Source of the DNA: Siphonodentalium dalli
Taxonomy: Eukaryota; Mollusca; Scaphopoda; Gadilida; Siphonodentaliidae
DNA length: 64,000 nt
Reading direction: 5' to 3'
Assembly (NCBI GenBank): GCA_032622095.1
Contig: CP136068.1
Coordinates: 148,069,365 to 148,133,364, forward strand
The position numbers and the translations under genes were made by a program. The notes beneath the pieces were generated by a model that did not search any database, was not told the origin of the DNA, and was given only the letters and a program-made list of their open reading frames with translations. Below, piece after piece: positions 11,184 to 20,475 of the stretch; the first letter of the stretch is position 1, and every line of letters begins with the position of its first letter.

Positions 11184-11644
11184 ATATATATATGTGTCTT
11201 TATGCTGTATATGTCCAATTCACAACAACGGTCGGTTTCAAGGAAATTAATTTTGGTCTTAGATATTGACGAACACGTCATATACACGAAGAGTGCTCAT
11301 CCTCTCGTCAACATATAATTTGCACAGGACCAATGTGGTGTGTACACGTCATCGCGCTCCGGTCAATTCCTATACGGGCCAGTTGAGTAAAATAAACGCA
11401 TCTGGTAGGCTCTGATGACATGCGTAGGTTATGCTGGTATAGTCAACACAAACTCGGTCTACAGAAGATGCCGGAAATCTAGAAACTCAGACTGAATAGT
11501 TCGGATTAAGGTGATGCAGAGATGACTTGCTTCTGCAATAATATCCATATCAATAATGAATATGTCCATATTAATAATAATATCCCTATTAATAATAAAA
11601 ATGTCCATATTAATAATGATATCCATATTAATAGTAATATCAAT

Positions 11645-11985
11645 ATTAATGACCCACTTAATTTTCGAGTCACCAATTATTTTTTTTATAGTGACTTGAT
11701 ATACAGTTTTTTTTATAACAATCTATGCCATTTAATATGATTAAAATACTATAGTACATCACCATTTGAAACATCTGTGTCTCAGAAGATTCCCATATAT
11801 ATAGAGAAATAGAAAACAGCTGAAATCATAGAAAGGTTACCCCCGTTTTGGATCCCAGAATGCAACAGAATTCAAACTAAAGATGTATTTTCAATGGAAA
11901 GGGAATAATTATATCTTTAAGGTATAGAGTTATTCCCCCTCCATTGACAATAATACACTTTTTACTACAATATAATTACAACTAC
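11645..11985 (-). mobile_element. Dispersed repeat family I, copy 1
   Basis: On the minus strand this region matches 28990-29170: TTTGAATTCTGTTGCATTCT, then GATTTCAGCTGTTTTCTATT and GAGACACAGATGTTTCAAAT. It has no coding potential. It may be a MITE or an old LINE tail. Confidence 0.65.
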
Positions 11986-12603
11986 TTTCGCTTAATTGCG
12001 TGCATTTGATTGGCCAATGCCCTTAGATACGCTTGGTAGCGACTATCTCTATCAGTCGAGGGAAATGTCGTTTCCCGCATCACAACGCGCAGTGATACTT
12101 TAATAAATTGGGCGACATGTACCAACGGTTGCCCCACATCATGACGTCATTTCCTAAACGAGTACATAGTTACCATGCCGTGAAAACAAAATTAACGAAT
12201 TAGACTAATCAGTGAAACTATGAAATGCGATAATTTAGTTAGGTTTAAAGGAATGTGTTACATAACTATTCCACCATTAGTATTAGCATTTATCCAGCTT
12301 CGTGCCATTACTAATATGACATGCCGGTGGTCATGAGAGCGAAGAATGCATACACCAGCAAGTATACAGTTTAATAGTTTACGGGTGCTGTCTTGCTTTT
12401 ACGTAGTTAGAAAGTTGGAAACAGAGATCGAATTGTGTGTGTGTATGAACTCCCGTTCGGTAGTCAAATTTATTCTCGACCCAATTTTCCAGACCATATG
12501 AAGTCCAGACACAATTATCACTTGTGTAGTTTTACTACTAGTGTTTTTAATATAGTTTATTCATATAACTAGTTTAATCACCAACTAATTTATGCCGATT
12601 GTC
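11986..12603. other. No feature recognised
   Basis: AT-rich sequence without a supported exon or matched repeat. Confidence 0.45.
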
Positions 12604-12604
12604 G

Positions 12605-12775
12605 TAATTATAAGCAATCAACGTCGTTTTCGATGCATCTTTCGGCGTATAGAAGTGTTTGATGCCGAACTACATACTTAGTATAATATCGCTTCGCGAA
12701 ATTATACAGTATGTAATTCGGCATCAGATACTCCTATACGCCGACAGATGCATCGAGAACGACGTTGATTGCATA
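12605..12775. mobile_element. Foldback MITE, about 170 bp
   Basis: The arms read GCAATCAACGTCGTTTTCGA and the complement TCGAGAACGACGTTGATTGC. They continue through GGCGTATAG and TGATGCCGAA to a centre at GCTTCGCGAAATTATAC. Nearly the whole element can fold on itself. Confidence 0.8.
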
Positions 12776-12783
12776 TATAGATG

Positions 12784-12990
12784 ACAAAAACACGCCTGTA
12801 ACTCAACAAAAACGATATGTTTACAGTTTATTACACCGGATAAGTTGATAATACAATGTTTTGGAGCTTCTTCTAAAAATCCAAATAGTTCACAAAGCGA
12901 TATCACTAGGTTCCAACATGTACCAAGCAATACCAAACAATACCGAGCGCAAACAAAATAATCAACGGAATATAAAATAGAGGGTTTTAA
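12784..12990 (-). repeat. Dispersed repeat family I, fragment
   Basis: The minus strand contains GAAGCTCCAAAACATTG, ATCAACTTATCC and AATAAACTGTAAACAT, matching 28870-28945. It is a partial copy without coding function. The open frame crossing it on the minus strand is therefore not a gene. Confidence 0.6.
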
Positions 12991-13239
12991 ATAGGTTCTG
13001 TACCACTTTAGTATTTCTAATTCCATACCTGGTGCGCAATGTGAATAACCTTCTAAATGGTGTGTCATGCACAAACCTGTCTTGAGGTACAAGATATGTT
13101 GACAGATACATGAAATATGGATATACCGGCTTCATATTCTCTGAAAAACACTTGCCAAAGTTACAGCAATTTCCAGCTGTATTCAATGTTTCGCATAGAA
13201 GAGAAAGAAACGCTCTTTATTTCTACCATATCAGGAATA

Positions 13240-13559
13240 TTAACCCTTTACCCAACAAAACGGCCAAAACCGGCCAAATAAAGCTTCAACAGCCTAAAAT
13301 ATCTTCGGTCTGTCTCAATAGAACCATACAACAATGGATATCATTGGAACCGGCTACTTGGCCACATTGTGATAGTTACAGTTATGCCCTGTGCCAATGC
13401 ATTCTCTTATATATGCGAGTCGACCATTCTTTAACAATTTTATAATTTTTAATGTGTTAAGCCAATGCATTCTCTTATATATGCGAGGCGACCTATGGTC
13501 GACTCGCATATATAAGAGAATGCATTGGCACAGGGCCCTTCTGTTGGGTAAAGGGTTAA
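13240..13559 (+). mobile_element. PiggyBac-type MITE, copy 3 (complete)
   Basis: TTAA at 13240-13243 and 13556-13559 flank a 312-base element with inverted termini CCCTTTACCCAACA and TGTTGGGTAAAGGG. One internal hairpin is complete (about 13463-13530) and one is half-deleted (near 13390-13425). Confidence 0.85.
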
Positions 13560-13801
13560 CTAACACGAAACGCTCTTTTCTATTCAATACCTTGCAAATT
13601 GCTGTTTTTGTTGGAGCCCAAAACATCGTGTTCATAGTTGTATTTTGTATGACTTATATAATGCTCATATAAAGGTAGTTCAAGTATTTATCGAGCTATT
13701 TCGATACTCGATCAAATTAAAAAGCGAATATTATTAGGTGCATTTTGGAGCGCAAACCACCATGTGGCTTTAAAGTTAAAGTAAATCTGTTGTCATTCCA
13801 G

Positions 13802-14022
13802 CTGTATATATAGAACATGCAGTGGGGTCACCACAGTGCCACCTTAAGTATCGTATTATGCATCCGAAACGACTTCCTATTGATCCAAAACAGGCATTCA
13901 TCGGAAGCAAGTGGTCGGTAAACTACATTGTTCCACACGAGGATTCTATGATCTTAGCAAAGAAAGCACAATTGTACAGTATTATTCAGGGAGTGAACAA
14001 TCGTATTCTGTTGTATTTTTAA
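13802..14022 (+). CDS. Possible 3'-terminal coding exon, unknown protein
   Basis: A pyrimidine-rich acceptor (CTGTTGTCATTCCAG) ends at 13801. From there a reading frame, entered in phase 1 or 2, runs to TAA at 14020-14022. It encodes VYIEHAVGSPQCHLKYRIMH, then PKRLPIDPKQAFIGSKWSVN and YIVPHEDSMILAKKAQLYSI. The composition is protein-like, with balanced charged and aromatic residues, unlike the repeat frames nearby. An AATAAA signal follows 74 bases after the stop. No upstream exon is recognised; a MITE sits 240 bases upstream. I do not recognise the protein. It could also be an old fragment. Confidence 0.4.
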
Positions 14023-14095
14023 TGATTTAGTTTTTTAAATAGTTGTATGTATTTTGTATTCATGAATTATATAGAGGCCAATGTATTGTATTTGA

Positions 14096-14101
14096 AATAA
14101 A
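14096..14101 (+). terminator. AATAAA polyadenylation signal
   Basis: Canonical signal 74 bases after the stop of the exon at 13802-14022, supporting that exon as transcript end. Confidence 0.4.
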
Positions 14102-14105
14102 CCAC

Positions 14106-15185
14106 TTGAATTGGAAATTATTTTCAATTACTTTATGAATAATTTCGATTGCCAGTGTATTCTATATTAGTTTTGAGACAGTTAACTTTAAAGTTTTCTT
14201 TAAAACAAACATCTATTTCAAGGCCGCAGTTGATAAAACGGGGCAGGCTTCGTTGCTGCTCTGTTATCAGCGGACATGCAAATGCAATTGTATAAATATC
14301 TCCACCAATACAAACACGAAAACCATATATAGTCAGAAATGGTAACGCTCTCAAGATCATATCATTAGGCATATATAAAATAAATAATATACTGGTTTGA
14401 TGAATGCACCACCTCAAAATTCCGCTAAAACAACAAATCCTTCAAATTATTACAACAACTGCGGCTTATCACTGAAAGTTTCTCTTTCACCACACCAGAA
14501 AGCTTCTAAATGCGGACTAAAAATCGACCAATCGGATTAAATACACCCCGATAATTTGCATTACGACCTTTAGTCTATATTCCACCTGAAACATGCATGT
14601 ACTTCATCAGCAATGTTAGCTGTTATATTGTGCATTGTGTTCCCGCAATAAAAACTTCAAGAGTAGCCCAGCCATTATTCACACCTAGATATCGAAAGCA
14701 ATTAACGCGGTTATAAAAGTTATACATACTGCAACAATGAGACATCCGCGAAGATACATCCGCGAATACACATATCCTGCAAAAAGTCTAACCAGTAGGC
14801 AATATAGCGAGTACGTTATTAATCAAAGTTACCCCATAGCTCACATGACATCGCCAGATCAGCCTCACAGTATACACCTGGCGTACTTAGTAAGTTAGTA
14901 TTATACATAGCGGGTAGCATTTTTATATTACATACTATCTGTCAATTGCAATCTTGAAGACATCAGAATTGCACAGCTTTCACTCCAGATATCTAGCTGA
15001 CATCCACACTATTATGCAACAGAACATACATGTGTCATGATGTGTGTACTTTTCATGGCCTAGCTAATCCTGGTCTGCTGGTATGAGATGACTGAGGCGG
15101 GCGCGGATGTCCTATACGACATATATGTTAAACTCCTTTAAATTTCATACAAGAAACATCAACGTTTAGAGATTTCGGAGTAGGC
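14106..15185. other. No gene supported
   Basis: There is a cysteine-containing minus-strand frame at 14133-14417, but no signal peptide, splice context or recognisable domain. The rest is AT-rich spacer. Confidence 0.4.
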
Positions 15186-15379
15186 TGAGATTGTTTTTTT
15201 TTTATGCATTAACAACCCTTTCTATACTAAATGGATTCTCCCACTCAGATATACAAGTATACATTGGATTGGTATACTACTCAGTTGGAGGATGTTGATG
15301 ATATATGAGCAGACGACAGCCAGACGGAAATATAACTGATTTATAAAGGTAATAAAGGATTCATATTTATTGGTGGGAA

Positions 15380-15555
15380 ACGTTCATATAATAATTTCAA
15401 CTCTGGTCGTTTATTGAACTTATTATCAGAACATTACGTAAGGGAGCTACTCATCAATGGGTACTTAGTATAGAAAGGGTTAAACTTATTATCAGAACAT
15501 TTCTAAGGGGGCTACTCATCAATGGGTATTTATTATAGGAAGAGTTAAAGGCCCA
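15380..15555. repeat. Two direct repeats of about 65 bp
   Basis: ACTTATTATCAGAACATT, GGAGCTACTCATCAATGGGT and TAGAAAGGGTTAA occur in that order twice (near 15417 and 15482). A segment near 15215 (AACCCTTTCTATACTAA) is the inverted form of their ends. Confidence 0.7.
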
Positions 15556-15890
15556 CTTAATTCTCAAGTCATAAAATTTTATAATTTTAAAATTATATTG
15601 CATCCCTTTGGATACAAAAAGCTCTAAAACATAGATTTGCTGACGTTATCCGGTCAACAAAGAACCTATCAATAATAAAATCGACATTGTATTGTCGAAG
15701 TATCGATCATTGTTCTGATCTCGACTGTAGAGTTGACTGTATTCGTGAAATTTTCCGAGCGTCGCCGGACGTTTTCGACGATGTTCGGAATCGGCTTAAT
15801 TTGAAAAGTCACGTGATCTAGATGCTACACCTGTAAAAACAACAGTCTTTGTCTTTGTCTGCAGCTTCACCAAGTGATCAAAGTATTTAT
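15556..15890 (+). promoter_or_regulatory. Likely promoter region of the gene at 15896
   Basis: The AT-rich sequence gives way to a CpG-containing stretch (GAGCGTCGCCGGACGTTTTCGACGA near 15757-15780, quoted in part) and a CACGTG E-box at 15810-15815, about 80 bases before the ATG. No TATA box stands out. The function is inferred from position and composition only. Confidence 0.3.
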
Positions 15891-15895
15891 TCACA

Positions 15896-17242
15896 ATGTC
15901 GGTGAGTGTTATTATATTATTCGAACTATACTATTACATGTATGTTGATCAATTTTGAGAGTTACTCGCATAGACAATACGATTTGCAAATGTCAATCGA
16001 ACGGCGACAGATTGGAAATAAATTACCCAATTTCGTGTTAACCTACTTACCTAGGGACATACGAATACTTTTAGCGATTTAATTTCATAAAACTTCATTG
16101 TATTGACACAACATAGCTTGTTAATTCTAACTCAAATAACGTAGTAGCAGGTTTAGAAATAAGGAGTTATCAGGTCAAGTGATTTTTGTTGTTCCCAATG
16201 TTGGTCAACACTATAATTTAAACTTGTACGTGTACAACGGGTCTGGGAAATGTAACAATCTAGCTACAATGGCTGAAATAAGCCATTCTAGTAGACTTGC
16301 CCCTGACTCTGACATATGTAAAACACTACTAATACGGCGCTATCGCTGCGACGTGCCCTCCCATAATAATGACGTCCAAAGCGATGGCAAGGTTTATAGT
16401 CTGGGGACCAGTCAATTATTCTAGCTGAATTCAGCTATATATTATACTCTCTAACTGGTAAGTTTTACACCACACAACAAAATATTGAAAATGAGCATTT
16501 TGATGTGCATTTTCCGAATTTTGTCATGTTCCATAAAACTTACCCACTGGAGCGTATATTAATCTATAGTTGACTTCAGCTAGGATATAACTGAAATCGG
16601 TTATTGTAGCTGATTTTTCACATTTCTCAGACCGGGTCAAGTGAACAGAGTTTGAATGGGCATTTCCATGTAAATATAGCAGCAAAAGAGTTAAATATTT
16701 ATATGTGTGTCTTTGCTCAGTATTGGAACAAGTCGTCTTAGACCAAAAACCACAAAATAAGACAAATTTAATAGCAATGAGATGTGGTCAATTCCTTTCG
16801 CTTATTTTTTTTCACACATTCCAATTCTGATATTTCTCTTTCATTTTTTTACAGTCAGATGGTTCAGCTGAAGACATGGGAGGCAGTGGGGGAGAAAGTG
16901 GTGACACAGGTAATTCGAGTTCTCCAATCGTGCCGGAAGAAGGGTCAGGGAGACCGACTAAAACGATTAGAAGACCCATCCGTCTTCAAGAAAGCGAAGG
17001 GAACTCAACACCCACGTCGAGTTCCTTCCAATGTCTAGGGGAAGGGTAGGCCTGTCAGAGGGAGGGGTTCTAGAGCTCGATGGACAGGACAAGGACGAGG
17101 TAGGGATCAGACTCAAGAGACAGAAGTCGCTGTTGTGGCAGGACCCAAGAAAAGGGCAAAAAAGATAAGCAGGAGCGACATTGAGCATGAGGAGGATGCG
17201 GCAATAACAGCATCAATCGAAACCGAGAGGAAGCGAAAATAA
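15896..17242 (+). pseudogene. Small basic disordered protein, two exons, one-base frameshift
   Basis: Exon 1 is ATGTCG (15896-15901) followed directly by a GTGAGT donor. Exon 2 begins after TTTTTTTACAG at 16855 and runs to TAA at 17240-17242. The first part encodes a Gly/Ser/acidic stretch (SDGSAEDMGGSGGESGDTGN) and then SGRPTKTIRRPIRL. In the downstream frame the sequence continues GKGRPVRGRGSRARW, then GPKKRAKKISRSDIEHEEDA and ends ETERKRK. The two halves are offset by one base. The change falls in or near the AGGGGAAGGG run at about 17037-17046, so one extra G there would explain it. Two GRP cores flanked by basic residues resemble weak AT-hooks, and KKRAKK could be a nuclear localisation signal; a nuclear DNA-binding role is inference. 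About 130 residues are implied. It could be a true pseudogene or an assembly error at a homopolymer. Confidence 0.5.
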
Positions 17243-17565
17243 GGTTTTGTGACGGTAATTTTTTTCCCCACCATCTTAAAAATGCTAATGCAAAATGATG
17301 AAATGTGATTTGTGACTTGAACTTTTGTATACTCTGTTGAGGTCATCATACAGACTGAACAGTATATATTTTCTAATAAGAAGATAAAATTAACAGAGAA
17401 CAAGATATGTATGTACTAGTGACCATATATGCCAGACATAACAATATTACATTTTCTCGCTATTTCATTTTGATATTTCCATTCCGCACACTTGAAACAA
17501 CAGCTGACCATGAACTGTTGACGTCTCATAGCAGCGTTCGGCCTTTTCCATAGTGGATTACATAA
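17243..17565. other. Probable 3' flank; nothing further recognised
   Basis: AT-rich sequence after the stop of the preceding gene. No canonical AATAAA is seen close by (GATAAAAT near 17383 is the nearest variant). Confidence 0.4.
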
Positions 17566-17569
17566 AAGA

Positions 17570-17858
17570 GGTATTGTACACTAAGTCCGGCCTTTAATCG
17601 ACCATCTCCTTTTATACTCAAAAGAATATGTGCAATACATTATTTTGAGCCATGGATTAGTGCAAAATACAGTCGTGTGCTATATGAAAGTCATACATTC
17701 ATTTTCAGTATAATTACCATGTTGTTTGCATCGTTCATAGAGCACACTGGTATATTTTGAACTAATCAATCGCTCAAATTCATTCATTTGTTGCATATAT
17801 TCTGTTGAGTATGAAAGAAGATGGTCCCACAAATGGCCGAATTTAGTGTAGAGTATCC
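17570..17858. mobile_element. Foldback MITE family J, copy 1
   Basis: The left end reads GTACACTAAGTCCGGCC and the right end reads GGCCGAATTTAGTGTA. Inner inverted segments include AAAATACAGTCGTGTGCTAT and its counterpart AGAGCACACTGGTATATTTT. A second copy is at 43867-44490. Confidence 0.75.
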
Positions 17859-18405
17859 CGTTAATGTCGCATCTGCTTATAATCAATAAGGCATACACAA
17901 CTGTTTTGAGTCAATAATTAAACAGTTGCATTGCTTTTATTTCGTGTTATCGTTCACGTGTATTGCTAGCAACATTATCGCCATCCAGCCCAATCCACTA
18001 CTTACGTAGTACACATTTACCAATGATACACAGGTTGAAACCACACCCTCCGCACACTCACTAGAAGCGTAACCTCTCTATTATTATAATGTTTACACAT
18101 ATACACACTGCGAATGCCGTATGTCCCTTGAATGACTACCGAAATGAAGTGAATGTCTCAAAGTGCTACAGATTTAGTATATTATTGTTGGAAAGAAACG
18201 TCGCATGTAAGTTTTAACAATTTATTTCTGACGAAATCGAAGTCACGTGACAAGGGACTCCATGCAGTGTAATCTCAGCGTCTATCCGATAGCCTGGATG
18301 GCCCTGGAAAAGAAACAAGATACTCCTATCAATTAATCGAAACGCTTCTGACAGTTTATGTATACAGGGCCTGGAACCTATGTAATAAATTGCTCAAAAA
18401 TGGCG
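17859..18405. other. No feature recognised
   Basis: Spacer without matched repeats or plausible exons. Confidence 0.45.
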
Positions 18406-18407
18406 CC

Positions 18408-18843
18408 AAGATGCGGTGGCTGGTTTAGGACATGGTAAAAAAAGCTCGCACGTTCGAATGTGCGAGCCCTTACGTTCGAACGTGCGAACTCTTGCACGCA
18501 AGGGCTCGCACGTTCGAACGTAAGAGCTCGCACGTTCGAACGTAAGGGCTCGCACGTTCGAACGCAAGAGCTCGCACGTTCGAACGTACGGGCTCGCACG
18601 TTCGAACGCAAGGGCTCGCACGTTCGAACGCAAGAGCTCGCACGTTCGAACGCAAGAGCTCGCATGTTCGAACGCAAGGGCTCGCACGTTCGAACGTAAG
18701 GGCTCGCATGTTCGAACGCAAAGGCTCGCACGTTCGAACGTAAGGGCTCGCACGTTCGAACGTAAGGGCTCGCACGTTCGAACGTAAGGGCTCGCACGTT
18801 CGAACGTGCGAGCTTTTTTTACCATGTCCTAAACCAGCCACCG
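18408..18843. repeat. 22-bp palindromic array inside a terminal-inverted-repeat element
   Basis: About 17 tandem units with a 22-base period each carry TCGCACGTTCGAACGTAAGG or a variant; TTCGAA is the symmetric centre. Unit spacing was checked at 18551, 18573 and 18595. The array is enclosed by inverted copies of GTGGCTGGTTTAGGACATGG plus TAAAAAAAGC (18415 onward, and back from 18841). The first and last units are full palindromes around CGCACGTTCGAACGTGCG. Long frames on both strands (repeats of VRTCEPLRSN or FERAS) follow from a unit length that is not a multiple of 3 and should not be annotated as proteins. Confidence 0.9.
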
Positions 18844-19095
18844 TACCAAGAAGTCTCACATCGAAGTGAGTATTAATCTTTTCTTCCTTTATATAAACAA
18901 CACAACAATAACAAAACAATGATAGCGAATGCCTGCTCACTGTGAATCCCGTTCCAATATAAATATGACTGTTGAAAAGATATGTTTAAGTGACTTCGTT
19001 CACCATTTTCGTTGTTGTTAAATTTGAACCTCACAATCTTCTTAATCCTTTCATAACGGACGCTTCCTGAATTATTGCTAAAAACCCTGATCATG

Positions 19096-19175
19096 AATGT
19101 GCGCTTGCTGGGAATCGAACCAGCTTCTTCGCCACTTGACGGTCTAATGCACTATGCATCTTACTGACCACTGAT
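19096..19175 (-). repeat. tRNA-like (SINE-derived) fragment
   Basis: The minus strand contains GCTGGTTCGATTCCCAGC, a good B-box/T-arm, preceded by GTGGTCAGTAAGATGC, which resembles an A-box. It does not fold convincingly as a complete tRNA, and the 5' side is cut by a hAT terminus at 19176. Most likely it is a tRNA-derived SINE head or a pseudo-tRNA. Confidence 0.4.
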
Positions 19176-19930
19176 CAGGGATGGGGTAATTGTAATTTGT
19201 AATTGTAATTGATTGTAATTAATTACATTTTTTCAAGTAATTGCATGTAATTGGTAATTGAGTTTATTTTCAATTACATGTAATTGCAATTGTAATTGGT
19301 TAGGATGTAATTGTAATTGTAATTAGGGTTTAATTTCAATTACTTCAAAATCACAGATACTTGTTGCTTCTCAAAGTTCTCTTTCATGATTCATCCAATG
19401 GTTTCTTCAAATGTTTTTTTCTCTCCAAACTTTCAAAGTGTAAGACTGGCGACTGGCTATCACTATGTTGTCACAACACTGAGTTTTTATCCACTGTGTC
19501 TCAATGGTGAATTCTGTTGACACCTCCTGTTTGTTTGCTTAAGCATTTGTTAACCTTTGAGGTAGAAGGCTTGTTTTGATAAATACAATGAGAAACCAAC
19601 TTTAAAAAATAGACAATAGATCACTATAATATATCACTCTTATGATAATGTTTCATTATCTCCATCTGATATGGTATATATGCTATGGTAGAAATTCATA
19701 CCAACCATTGCTAATGCTATCAACATGTCTACAAAAAATATGGCAGCATTTTAATTTGCAGAATGACACATCGTGTCCTATGAAAGCGAAGTGCAAACTT
19801 TGCCCAACTACAATATCCAGTTCCAAAAAAGTTACCTCCAATTTTGTGACACATCTGAAGGTAAGTTTCCATTTCTATGTATTAGTTTTGTTTAATTCCA
19901 ATGACATATAACTTCAGTCATATGGTGGTA
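19176..19930 (+). mobile_element. hAT transposon remnant with BED zinc-finger exon
   Basis: It begins CAGGGATGGGG, a hAT-type terminus, followed by many GTAATTGTAATT units that are often found at the ends of such elements. An exon at about 19735-19860 encodes KIWQHFNLQNDTSCPMKAKC, then KLCPTTI and TSNFVTHLK. That is the W-F..C-x2-C..H pattern of a BED zinc finger, ending at a perfect AAG|GTAAGT donor. BED fingers form the DNA-binding N-terminus of hAT transposases and of genes domesticated from them. No catalytic or dimerisation part and no 3' terminus are found in the window, so the copy is truncated. Confidence 0.65.
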
Positions 19931-20400
19931 TTGGTAATTTAATTTATTTTTGTAATTCTTTTTCACCATTTGTACCACTGAACCTTTCCACAGCTGTCAA
20001 TCAAATAATTATTAGCAGATAGTTTCATCCAGTCAGCGACTTAGGCGATCGTTGGCGCTGCAGTGAAATTTGATTGTCCACCCTAAGTTTGATATCCGCG
20101 CTTACTGTCATTATTAAAGATACTCATTCCAATCAGACGCTCCTAAATTACAAATTCTTTGGCTTCGGCTGATCAACTAGCTTTAAAAATAAACTGGCAT
20201 ATGCTCGTAACAGTCAGAATGCTATGTTTTTTATCGGTGTCTCATATGTTATTTTTGTGTGCGTTTGCACATTTTGAATGCGTGGTACTCACCAATCTCT
20301 AAACCACGTGATTCCCCGCCGTGTTTTCGGCAGAGGCCTTGTCTCCTAGAAACCGTAAGCTCATCATACTAGGAGCTCATGTAGCACACTTGCTCGTAGC
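19931..20400. other. Mostly unassigned; MITE B fragment at 20114-20170
   Basis: Only TTAAAGATACTCATTCCAAT and CAGACGCTCCTAAATTAC at about 20114-20170 are recognised, as the end of a family B MITE. The rest has no supported feature. Confidence 0.55.
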
Positions 20401-20407
20401 ATACTTA

Positions 20408-20451
20408 CAGTGGGCAAGTTTTGTAAAGCCCATTACAAAACTTGCCCATTG
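20408..20451. repeat. Perfect hairpin in the 3' flank of gene A
   Basis: CAGTGGGCAAGTTTTGTAA and its near-perfect complement TTACAAAACTTGCCCATTG surround a 6-base loop. On the gene A strand this lies 25-68 bases beyond the stop codon. It could act in the 3' end of the transcript or simply be a small foldback. The arm partly copies the sequence at the end of the coding exon (GCCCATTGTAAGTA). Confidence 0.6.
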
Positions 20452-20475
20452 TAGCATACAATTACTCATGTGTAC

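Larger units (their letters stand above)
10015..11615. repeat. Tandem duplication unit 2 (about 1.6 kb)
   Basis: Second copy of the block at 7982-9577, in the same orientation and near identical. Beyond the right boundary the TCCATATTAATAA repeat continues only in this copy. Confidence 0.9.

Noticed and set aside
12724-13092. 122-codon minus-strand frame
   Set aside because: It overlaps dispersed repeat I and has no splice context or domain.
14133-14417. 94-codon minus-strand frame with several cysteines
   Set aside because: No signal peptide, domain or clear splice sites; kept only as unassigned sequence.
16179-16424. 81-codon frame in the intron of the gene at 15896
   Set aside because: No domain, no splice sites in frame and repeat-like flanks.
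18378-18940. Several long reading frames (139-156 codons) over the palindromic array
   Set aside because: They are translations of the 22-bp repeat on both strands and in several frames, and have no independent protein-like signal.
19096-19175. Functional tRNA gene
   Set aside because: A B-box is present, but a full cloverleaf and a proper acceptor stem could not be drawn; a SINE-like remnant is more likely.
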